A DNA stretch of 64,000 nt, taken from NCBI GenBank assembly GCA_029204225.1, contig CM055109.1:1-64000 (forward strand), read 5' to 3'. The notes under the pieces are model-generated. The model saw only the letters and a program-made list of their open reading frames with translations. It made no database searches and was not told where the DNA came from. Origin of the DNA: Diphasiastrum complanatum (Eukaryota; Streptophyta; Lycopodiopsida; Lycopodiales; Lycopodiaceae). Positions 23,734 through 35,529 of this stretch are shown piece by piece (the stretch's first letter is position 1; every line of letters begins with the position of its first letter). The translations under genes and the position numbers were made by a program.

Positions 23734-24471
23734 TGTTGAATTTCACACGTGTGGATTGTCCACTACATGTACTTGTGATCTCCTAAGGTGTGTAGATGCA
23801 CCAAGATCAAGACTAGATTGAGATTCAAGATCTATCTTTGATTCTATGGCAAAAACACACTACTACATGCATTCAATCACTTCCAACTCTCACTCACACG
23901 TGTGGGAAGTATTCAAAAAATAATCTAAGTAAAAACAAGCTGCTCTCCTCGGGTAGAGAGAGAAAATGCATCATGAGCTCTCGGGTAGAGAGAGAAAGCT
24001 AGAAATCCAATAACTCACAAAATCCATGAAATCACCAAATCAATTGCATTCAAAATGAGGAGTACAATGATACTAGTAGGTCCACGAACTACCACTATGC
24101 TTACCTATGATTGGACCATATTTTGTCACCTCTTGATCCTATTGGATCATTGATCTATGCACCTCTTAATTCTATTTGACTATATTCAAGCACACCTCAA
24201 TTTCCTATTGGACCTCACAAGGTTCCACCTCTAAATCCTATTGGACCTCTTGGAATTCATCAAACAAAAACTTTACACTTGTCTACACTCTAATTAGCAA
24301 GTGTTTAGCCTCTTACTCTATTTTGGCTCAATAGTGGCATTACAAGTGGAAATGCATAATTTGTCATCTATGCCAAATTTATTCCTATCAACATCCTACA
24401 CCTAGATGCTTGATGTAAAAAAGAATAAGACCCCTATATCTAACATAGATAATCTTTTTCAATTCTTCACA
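23734..24471 (-). repeat. 5' LTR of copia B
   Basis: 738 bp, from tgttgaatttcacacgtgtgg to cttcaca. It contains the palindrome cacacgtgtg near its inner end; one base of this is changed in the left copy. Confidence 0.97.
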
Positions 24472-24476
24472 CAAAG
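24472..24476. other. Right target-site duplication of copia B
   Basis: caaag, matching 18243-18247. Confidence 0.93.
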
Positions 24477-27062
<2,586 letters not shown>

Positions 27063-27296
27063 TATTACTCCTCCAAGCTCTATCCCTAAGACTTAATGAA
27101 GGATACCAAGGTCCTTCATTTCAAATTCTTGACTTAGAACCAACTTGACTTGATTAATTTCTTTCTCATTGTTTCCAATTAGTACAATGTCATCTACATA
27201 GAGTAAGAGAAATATGATATGACAACCATTAACTTTGAAATACAGAAGTGATCTAACTCGCTCATGGTGAATCCAAGAGAGTTTAGATGAGTATTG
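27063..27296 (-). pseudogene. Copia reverse transcriptase fragment
   Basis: The reverse complement reads LYFKVNGCHIIFLLLYVDD, then IVLIGNNEKEINQVK and EFEMKDLG, followed by a stop and VLGIEL. This is the copia RT around the YVDD catalytic box. The fragment is cut at 27296 exactly where the LTR-like repeat beginning tgttggag starts, so that repeat appears to have inserted into it. Neither side shows the rest of the RT. Confidence 0.85.
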
Positions 27297-27770
27297 TGTT
27301 GGAGTTTAATCTTTCTCCTACTCATCCTAACTGCCCTCCTTTTCACTTATGAAAAATCGCTCTCTCAAAGCAGTGTACAAAAATGAACTGTTTTTGCAAC
27401 AATATGCAAAAATAAATTCTTTTCGCAATAGTCTATAGAAATGAACTATTTGTTGCACAATTTGCATTTTTCCAACTTCCGAAAAATGTGACATTTCCGA
27501 CAAAGCAATCCTTTCAAACAATTTAAACAAATGAACTATTTGTCAACTTTTTTGCATTTCCCAAAATGTGACAATGATTTGTCGACTTTTTCGCATTTTT
27601 CCAAGACAATGCGTTCTACGTAGAAGTTTAATCGTTCCAACCCCTTCTGGAAAACCCAAAAAATGCGAAGTGAGAGACTGAAGAGAGAAAAAAATACGAC
27701 AAACTGCAGATTTACAAGGATTTCACGTACAGCTTGTCTACGTCTTCTCGCTCCGATCAACTAACTCAAC
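27297..27770 (+). repeat. Diverged LTR copy, first of three
   Basis: Starts tgttggagtttaatctttctcc and shares the order of short blocks (aaaatgtgacatt, cagatttacaagg, gtctacgtcttctcgctc) with the repeats at 28810 and 31136. It is clearly more diverged than those two are from each other. Its 3' end is approximate. Confidence 0.65.
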
Positions 27771-27884
27771 AGATGAATGGCGTCTGGATATTAATAAAAA
27801 ATTGCAATAAAAAAATGAACAACAAAAAATTGAATAAGGGCAAAGATGTCGAGTCCAGAGGTTGCGCTCTTAGTATCAAATGCT

Positions 27885-28100
27885 AAACAGTGGCGAGTGT
27901 TTTGGAGAGAGGGTGAGTGTTTTTATAGTGGACAAGTGTTTTGCACAATGGGCAAGTATTTTTTTTTTACAATGGGTGAGTGTTTTGAGGGTATTGGCGA
28001 GTATTTGGATTAGAAGGCGAGGGTTTGGTAGTGAAGGTGCATGTTGGGTGCAGAAGGCGAGTGTTTGGAATAGAGGCAAGTGTTTGAGAAAAAGATGGAA
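27885..28100 (+). repeat. Degenerate minisatellite, gcgagtgtttt unit
   Basis: Variants of ggcgagtgttttgg or gggtgagtgtttt recur about every 20-35 bp. Related words return around 28515, and in the opposite orientation (ctcgccaaagg, ttcgccaagagg) at 28620-28665. Confidence 0.7.
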
Positions 28101-28809
28101 AAGACTCATACTAAATGCACGACAGAAAAAATTGAAAAAAACTAAAACACGTGATGGATTCTATGGGTGGAGAGGTTGTGGAGGGATTCAAGTTGGCCTA
28201 AAAACAAAAAGGTATGCATCTAACACAAGCTCAAATAGTTAGAAATACGAAGAACATGACCAAAATGAAATTTTTGCAAGAAACTGAAAAAAGTTGAAGA
28301 AAATCTAGAAAATGAATTAAACCTATGTGTGGATGCTAGAAATATGGCGCTAATCACTATTCTGAGTTCGCAATCAAATAGTGACTCATGTGAATATGTG
28401 TTGGGAATGATTGGAGGTTGTTTGCTTGTTGATCAGAGATCTAGCAAGAGTTTTGCTAGCTTACAAGTGTCTGAGTGAGAAATGGACGAGTGGTCATGGG
28501 CTTATATAGGGTGGGCCCATTGGCGAGTGTTTCCGAGAAAAAGCTCACCTTAAGCACAATTAGTCATCTATAGGAGAATGCTCACCAATGGGAAAGAATG
28601 CTTGTCAATGGGCAAAATCCCTCGCCAAAGGGTAGAAACATTCGCCAAGAGGCTAGAATGTTCGCCTATATGGAGCCTTTTTTATTGTTGCTTACTCTTG
28701 TCCAATTTTTTACAAATCTTTCCAACTTCCAATGCCTTAGAACAAGGATCAACTCCTTAGAAATGTGAAATTCTATATAGATCTCTAGGATCTTATCAGT
28801 TGTCCTAAA

Positions 28810-29620
28810 TGTTGGAATTTAATCTTACTCCTACTCTTCGTAAATGCCCTCCTTCCTTCTCTCAATTTTACTCTCTCAAATGAAACTTGCAGAAAATGAA
28901 TTCTTTTTCAATAGCCTGCATATTTGAACTGATTGTTGCTACAGTCTGAAATTTTTACTCAGGAATTTTCACAGGCAAAAAACTCGACACCCGACACTAT
29001 CGCCTTTCCACCTTCGGGCCATCCTGAGCAACTAAATGTTTTGCAACACTTGTGCTAACTCGATTTTTTGGCCATTTCAGACATTTCCAGAAATGCAACA
29101 TTGCTTCACGAAAAATGTGACACTACATTTTTACATGCAATTTCTGACAGGCGACAAATGTGAAAAGTGCGACACTGCATTTCTACATGCAAATTTTGAC
29201 AAGTGACAATTATGAAAAATGTCATGCAATTTCCAATAGGTGACAAAAGCAAAAAATGCGACACTGCATTTTTATATGGGATTCCACACAGGCGACCGTA
29301 TGCAGATTTACAAGAGTATAGACTGTCTATGTCTTCACGCTCTAATAATAACTGTTCTTATTAGTCAGTTAATCAGCTATTAAGCGATCTTGTAAATGCA
29401 AAGCTAGAATAATACAAGATCTTCCAGTTGCTATATTCCCCGTAAATTACTGAAGAAGAAAAAGAAAAAGAAGCATGCATAGATGCATGTGCATACTCCA
29501 GCAGAGATCAGACAACCAAAATAGGTCTTCTAGTAGCTGACTCCTCAGAGTTAGTGATTATATATAGAGAAAGAGATATTCAAAACTTTAGCAATTGATT
29601 TGAGTCTGTAAGTAGGATCA
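28810..29620 (+). repeat. 5' LTR of an internally deleted copia element
   Basis: Starts tgttggaatttaatcttactcctactcttc, matching 31136 onward. A TATA-like gattatatatagag lies near 29560, fitting the LTR promoter. The inner end is placed near 29620, before gggtatcaacgcaattg, which is only a poor match to a tRNA-Met primer site. Confidence 0.75.
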
Positions 29621-29649
29621 CGCGGGTATCAACGCAATTGTATTGTGAT

Positions 29650-31116
29650 CTAATTGTTTTGTTACAACATCATTATACGTTCAATCTTGTACATGCATCA
29701 TAACAAAATGGTCAAAAATATGAATATCTATGATGTTTCTACAATTAATCAGACTATCTCTGAAAATTATCTACTAGGGAAACAATCTAGAACAAAATTT
29801 TCAAGAGGACAAGCTAGGAGAGAGAAGTTCATTCTGTCACTGATTCACAGTGACTTGTCCCATGAGCGTACCCTCCTTGGGTCTAGCTCTATATTCTATC
29901 TCATTCATTGATGACTACTCCCGGTTCACAAGGATCATGTTCATAAAGAACAAGTCAAAACCATTCAATTGCTTCAAAGAATTTAAGCAATATGTTGAAA
30001 ATCAGAGTGGTCAGAGAATCAAGGCCCTGCGGTTTGATTCAGGAGGAGAGTACCTATAAAATGAAATGGCGGACTACCTATCATCATGTGGCATGCACCA
30101 TCAGTTCAAAGCCAGCTACACTCCACAGCAAAATGGCGTAGCTGAGTGAAAGAACAGTCAACAATTCAAATCAGTTATGACAAGAATCCAAATCTTTGTT
30201 TTCATCAAAATTTGAGATGACTGATTTAGGCCCAATTTACTACCTTCTCGGTATGGAGATCAGCAGAGATCATGCAAGTAGAAGGATCACTATAAGCCAA
30301 GAGTCATATCTAACCAATGTACTTCGCAGATATGGCATGGAGGACTGCAAACAAATAGACACACCCATGGATCCAATATCCAAGCTGTCTAAAGACATGT
30401 GCCCCATAACTCAAGCAGGATCAGCAAGAAATGTGCAGGTATCCTTATCAATCTGTCATAGGATATATAATGCATTCTATGATCTGTACACGACCTGATC
30501 TGGCATATGTGGTGAGCACGTTATCTCAGTATATGACCAATCTAGGCCTACAACATTGGAAGGCTCTACAAAGAGTACTGAAGTATATTCAAGCTACAAA
30601 GCACAATGCTTTGAGCTATCGTAATACAGAAGCTACCTCATTTTAGTCACCTATTCAGATTCAGATTGGGTACGAGACGTGGATACCAGAAAATTCACAT
30701 TAGGTTATATTTGTTTCCTTGCGAGAGGACCCATTGCATGGAACAATAGAAAGCAAAAATGCATTTCATTGTCCTCTACAGAATTCAAATATGTTGCAGC
30801 CACATCAGCAGTGAAGGAGATTATATGGCTAAGAAGACTACAGGATTTGCAATTCCCACAGATCGGTCCAACAATACTCCAGTGTGACAATAAGAGATGC
30901 ATAACTCTATCTTTGAACCCACGTACTCATACTAGAACTAAACACATAGAAGTTCAGTTCCATTTTCTTAGAGAGAGAGTTCAAAATAAAGATGTTGTGC
31001 TAAGTTACTATCATACAGACAATATGTTGGCTGATATTTTGACAAAGCCATTGTCCAGAGATAAACATTCTACCTTAGCAGATATGATAAATTTCAATTG
31101 CAATTTAGATTCATAG
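29650..31116 (+). pseudogene. Internally deleted copia polyprotein (IN-RT-RNase H)
   Basis: From 29700 the frame gives pre-integrase (NMNIYDVSTINQTISENYLL, GKQSRTKF), then integrase (FIDDYSRFTRIMFIKNKSK, RFDSGGEYL, a stop, PQQNGVAE and another stop). Near 30180 it jumps straight to the late RT (KFEMTDLGPIYYLLGMEIS), so the integrase C-terminus and RT core including YVDD are missing. RT then continues to TRPDLAYVVSTLSQYM, and RNase H follows at 30679-31116 with LSSTEFKYVAATSAVKEIIW, CDNKRCI and LADILTKPLS. Gag and protease are also absent. It is a dead deletion derivative between the LTRs at 28810 and 31136. Confidence 0.9.
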
Positions 31117-31126
31117 CAATAAGCTT

Positions 31127-31135
31127 AAGGGGGAC
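31127..31135 (+). other. Polypurine tract
   Basis: aagggggac directly before the LTR at 31136, 11 bp after the RNase H stop. Confidence 0.8.
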
Positions 31136-31668
31136 TATTGGAGTTTAATCTTACCCCTACTCTTCCTAACTACCCTCCTTCCTTCTCTCAATTTTACTCT
31201 CTCAAATGAAACTTGTAGAAAATGAATTGTTTTCAACAATTTGTATATTTGAATTGATTGTCGCTACAGTCTACATTTTTACTCAAGAATTTCCAACCCA
31301 ACACCTGACACTGTTGCCTTTCCACCTTCGGCCATCCTGCAACTAAGTATTTTGTGACACTTGTGCTAACTCGGTTTTTCGGCCATTTCAGACATTTCTA
31401 AAAATGCGACACTGCTTCGTGAAAAATGTGACACTACATTTTTTCTCATGCCATTTCTAACAGGCGACAATTGTGAAAAATACGACACTGCATTTTCACA
31501 TGCAATTTCTGACAGACGACAAAAGCGAAAAATGCGATATTGCATTATTACACGGGATTCCACACAGGCGACAAAAGCGAGAAATGTGACAATACATTTT
31601 TACACGAGATTCCACACAAGTGACCATCTGCAGATTTACAAGGGATCCCAAGTACAGACTGAAGATCC
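31136..31668 (+). repeat. 3' LTR of the deleted copia element, truncated
   Basis: Starts tattggagtttaatcttacccc, where the 28810 copy has tgttggaattt, and matches that copy block by block to about 31668. There the similarity stops and gypsy sequence begins, so the last part of the LTR is lost. Confidence 0.8.
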
Positions 31669-31706
31669 TAAATTGGGTCAACAAATAACAACTCTTCGTA
31701 GTATCG

Positions 31707-33789
31707 TCATAGACGACCACCGTTTACGACAGTGTCTAGGAGTGTCCCGTCAAGTGTTTGTAACTGGACTGCACCATTAGGAAATATTTTGTTGATAACG
31801 TATGGCCCTTCACTTCTAAACTTCAACTTGTCGGGGTGCTTCTTTGATGTATAAAAAAGTACCTGGTCACCTAAATGTAGAACTTTATTGCGCAGGTGAC
31901 GGTCATGCCAGGCTTTTTGGCATCGTTTGTTAACTAGTTGTGCGTGATAAGATATTAGTCTTGTCTCTTATAACTGGGCTAGCGTAAATAGCCTGGTTTT
32001 GACTTGTTGTTTGATGGAAGCTTTTTCACAGAGATCTGTTGAAAAAGCCTCTGTAACTCGTAGTGAAGGTACTAAGAATTCTATGGGCATTACCGCTTCT
32101 TGACCGTATACTAAGTGAAAAGGGGTTACCCACCCAGTGGCTTTCTTCGGGGTGGTGCGGTAAGCCCAGATAGCTGAGAAAGTTTTGTTTCCCAATCAGA
32201 GCGACTGGTTTCAACTATCTTGGTTAGAATCTTACAGATCGTCTTGTTAGTTGATTCAACCTGGCCATTACACCTAGGATAGTACGGTGTACTTTTTCTG
32301 TGAACGACAAGGTAATGGCGTAGGAGATTATCAACGACAACATTAAAAAAATGCGTGTCGCAATCACTAACAAGCTCCATGGGACAGCCAAAACGGGTAA
32401 TAATATTTTTGTAAAGAAAACGTGCAACTATTTTTGCATTGGCGTCCTTCGTTGCTCGGGCCTCTACCCACTTAGTGGCGTAATCTATGGCTATGAGGAT
32501 GTATCGAGCTTGGGTATGTTTGGCTGCTGGACTAATGGGTCCAACAGGAAGGCTTCCCCTTCTATAATGGGAGTCAATGGTGTGAAGTCTACTTTGGTAT
32601 TTTGCTTTGCTCTTTGACAGACATCACATGCTTTAATGACAGCAAACGTGTCTTTAAACAAAGATGGCCACCACAATCCTGCTCAAAGGATAATCCTCGC
32701 TGTGGTTTCAGCAAAAAAGTGGCCACCTCCGATGCCCTCATAAGCCTGGGATATTATCGGTCGTATCTCAGATTCATAGGCTTGATGGTCTGTGTAGAAA
32801 GCAAAGGTCTGGCCTAATAAATAATGTCGTAGGTGTTGTACCGCATAGACCATTGCCAATGCTTCTCTCTCGGTAGTGGTATAGTTTACTTCAACAGGCA
32901 CTAGTTGCCTGCTTAAGAAACGTATGAAAAAGTCCTTGCCATACTCGCCTGGTTGTGCAAGAAGACCCCAATGGCATATTTACTTGTGTCAGTATGCACA
33001 TGGAATTTCTGTCGTGTAATCTGGCGAGCGGAGTATGGGAGCCGTTGTGAGTGTTGTCTTCAACTCCTCAAAGGCCTTAATTCGTTCTTCGGTCCAGCGA
33101 GGATCTACCACAACTAAATAAACGAGACGTGCCTTGCCGGCATATTCGATTATAAAGATGCGATAGTAGTTGGTATGATCGAGGAAGACATATACTTCCT
33201 TCACTATTGCAGGTAGGGACATGTCCACGATAACCTTGATTTTTGACGGGTCGGTAGAAATACCATCCTTTGATATTATATGCCCAAGTACAACCCCGTG
33301 GGTGACCCATATTTGGCATTTATCAGGGTTTAGTGAGATGCCGAACCTGCGACAGCGAATGAAGATTTTCTCCAAGGCGTCTAGGTGTGTAGCAGCAGAA
33401 GAATGTATATCTAGATCGTAGAGATAAATCTCCACGATCCGATGTAACAAATCTTGAAAAGCCAGTTGCATGACCCGTTGGAATGTTGAGGGGGCGTTAC
33501 ATAAGCCAAAAGACATAACGTTATAAGCGTAAACGCTGCTCTATATGGCAAAAGCTGTTTTATGTTTATCTTCAGGGCCTATTTGAACAAGGAAATAGCC
33601 GTTGAACCCATCCAAGAAGCTGAAAGCTTCAGCTCCTGCCATTTCCTCTAATATTTGGGTTGTTAGGGACAAGGAAAAATGGACTTTCTTCATAACCACA
33701 TTAAGGTTCTTGAGGTCAATACAGATATGAAGCTTGCCGTTTTTCTTGGGTACAACCACAATGGGTAATACCCAATCAGTATGTTGGAC
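31707..33789 (-). pseudogene. Ty3/gypsy pol (RT, RNase H, integrase), interrupted
   Basis: From 33789 down: DWVLPIVVVPKKNGKLHICI (RT start), AFSFLDGFNGYFLVQIGPED (motif A), MSFGLCNAPSTFQRVM, and EIYLYDLDIHS, where the sister copy at 47.5 kb has YLDDLGVHS, so a catalytic aspartate reads Tyr. RNase H shows EVNYTTTEREALAMVYAV and FYTDHQAY. The integrase has CDVCQRAKQ, LVSDCDTHF, NGQVESTNK and [13 protein letters not shown]. Pol ends at the TGA at 31707-31709 after LDTVVNGGRL. Several frameshifts separate these blocks. The 5' part is cut at 33789 where the plus-strand gypsy LTR begins, and is not found on the far side of that element. Confidence 0.9.
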
Positions 33790-34707
33790 TGTTGTAAAGC
33801 TGGCTCAGGTGCACCTAGCGTGCCCTGTAAGACTCTAAGGGGTGACGCTCCCTAAGGTCCCAGAGCAAATTAGAACGTCAAGGACTGAGCCTCCGACCTG
33901 TGGTGAGCCAGTCAAGTAGTCACAAGTCATGAGCTAGCTCTGGAGCTCGAGTCATGGCCTAGTTAGGAAGCAAGTTGATTCTGCCGCCGGGACGGCTCCC
34001 GGGACCCATGTCCGGGAGCCAGACTGATTCTGCCAGGCTTTTCAGGCTTAATCAGCAAAATAAAAACTAAGTCCTAAAAAGTGTGCTTTACCAGAAAGCA
34101 CTATGTTTCAGAATAGAGGGGGTGCGTCGAATCACAACAGAACTATAGGGGGAGTCCGGCAGACAGAAACTTGGGCAGCTCAACCAGCGCCAGGAATCCA
34201 GTTGCCAGGTCTCAGCTCCCTCTACCAGCACGAGCCAGGCACAATGCCCATCACGTGTTGGTGGCCCCGAGACCGGTCAGTCTATGTATGAATGTAACCT
34301 CTTCCAAATCTAATAAAGTTGATCCTTGGGGATGATTACCATTTCGGTTTCGCCTCCGGGACTGGTCCAAGTGGAAGGACCCTTACTACAACCTTTTTGC
34401 GTCGTCAGTGCCTAAGGGTCCTCGTCATCAACGTGTGGCTTGCTGCTATGCCAATTGGTCAGTTTGGCGACAACTATGCCTTGGGTTTCATGTGTGGCTT
34501 GTCTTTGCCTTTGGTTACCTTTTGGGGACGGATTCTGAGTTGGCTTTCGGGTTGGTTGGGATTCCAGTTTTCTTAAGTCTGAATGGTTAAGCTTGTTACG
34601 TTTCTGAGTTGGCTTTTACGTAAGTGCATGATGGATGAATGTTAGACTTAAGCGCGTGTTGGGAAAACCGCTCAAGTCCCAGCGCCCTTTGAGGCGCCGG
34701 TGCAACA
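33790..34707 (+). repeat. 5' LTR of the plus-strand gypsy element
   Basis: About 918 bp from tgttgtaaag to tgcaaca, with matching TGTTG/CAACA ends. It contains a polyadenylation-like aataaag at 34311. The start could be 33782 instead, which also reads tgttg. No second copy lies in the window, so the boundary rests on the termini, on the primer site 2 bp inside, and on the break in the older gypsy pol. Confidence 0.7.
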
Positions 34708-34709
34708 TG

Positions 34710-34722
34710 TGGTATCAGAGCC
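34710..34722 (+). other. Primer binding site of the plus-strand gypsy element
   Basis: tggtatcagagcc, the tRNA-Met type site, 2 bp inside the LTR end. Confidence 0.88.
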
Positions 34723-34787
34723 AACTAGTCGGTCAGCTACGCAAGTCTCACATGGATGGCCACGTTTTGGGATTTGTCAGGACACCC

Positions 34788-35185
34788 GTTGCGCAAGGTG
34801 CTGCCCACAGTGTAAGCATGGGTGCGTCCATGGTTGGGGTGGTCGGCAAAATGGGGGACTTGATGAGGCAAGGTGCTGCCCTTGAGGTGTAAGCAGGGTC
34901 AGTTCCCGCGGTTCGGGCTTGGCGCCATCTGCACGTAGGACAGATGAGGCAATGTGCTGCCATTAGGTTGGTGAAAGCACGGTCTGTGTCTCGTGGGGTG
35001 TGGGGTGACATATTCGAACTGTACGGGTTAACCATTGATATAGAGATGCTGCTCAAATTTGGGTGTAAAGCACGGGTGGTTAGCTGCCGGTGCGGGATAG
35101 CTGCCGATCTTTTAGCTATAAGGGCTATCGACCAAAAAGTGGTGGGGCGTGACTGAGGCAATGTGCTGCTTAATGGTGAAAGCAC
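34788..35185 (+). repeat. Four degenerate repeats in the gypsy leader
   Basis: gcaaggtgctgccc or gcaatgtgctgc followed by a gtaagca or gaaagcac word occurs at about 34795, 34869, 34952 and 35159. They occupy the place where gag should begin. No gag motif is found here. Confidence 0.7.
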
Positions 35186-35529
35186 AGATGGTTGGATGGA
35201 TGTTTCCTCGTGGGCTAATTTTGTGATAGATTTGAGTGGGCGCGGCTAGGCAAAGGTCCTACATCCGGTCTCAAGGGGAATGTGGCTTGAGAGGGATCCT
35301 CTGTGTTTGCTTTGGTTGGTATGTTCGTTTATGGTGTGCTTGTTTGGACCTGAATAACCCCTAATTGCTTAACTTCTTCCAGGTGATCTGATCTAGTTGG
35401 GAGTTGAAGGAGGAATTTACATTTGTGGGTGGACGACATACAAGTATGGAAAGGAGCTTCCATGGGGCAACCCCCAAGATTGGTTCATGATTATTATTCC
35501 TATCCAGAAAGATCGCGGGGAGGAAGTCA

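Larger units (their letters stand above)
18248..24471 (-). mobile_element. Complete Ty1/copia retrotransposon B (6224 bp)
   Basis: Both LTRs, the primer site, polypurine tract and full gag-protease-integrase-RT-RNase H order are present on the minus strand. A 5-bp duplication, caaag, sits at 18243-18247 and 24472-24476. By eye the LTRs differ at five substitutions and one single-base indel over 737 bp (about 0.7 percent), so the insertion is recent. Despite its youth it carries a nonsense codon in RT and a lysine in place of the integrase catalytic glutamate, so it cannot move on its own unless other copies supply the proteins. Confidence 0.97.

Noticed and set aside
29610-29635. gggtatcaacgca as a cDNA-library adapter contamination or a clean primer binding site
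   Set aside because: Only a short partial match to either; it sits between a plausible LTR end and copia coding remnants, so a decayed primer site is likelier, but the match is too weak to annotate.
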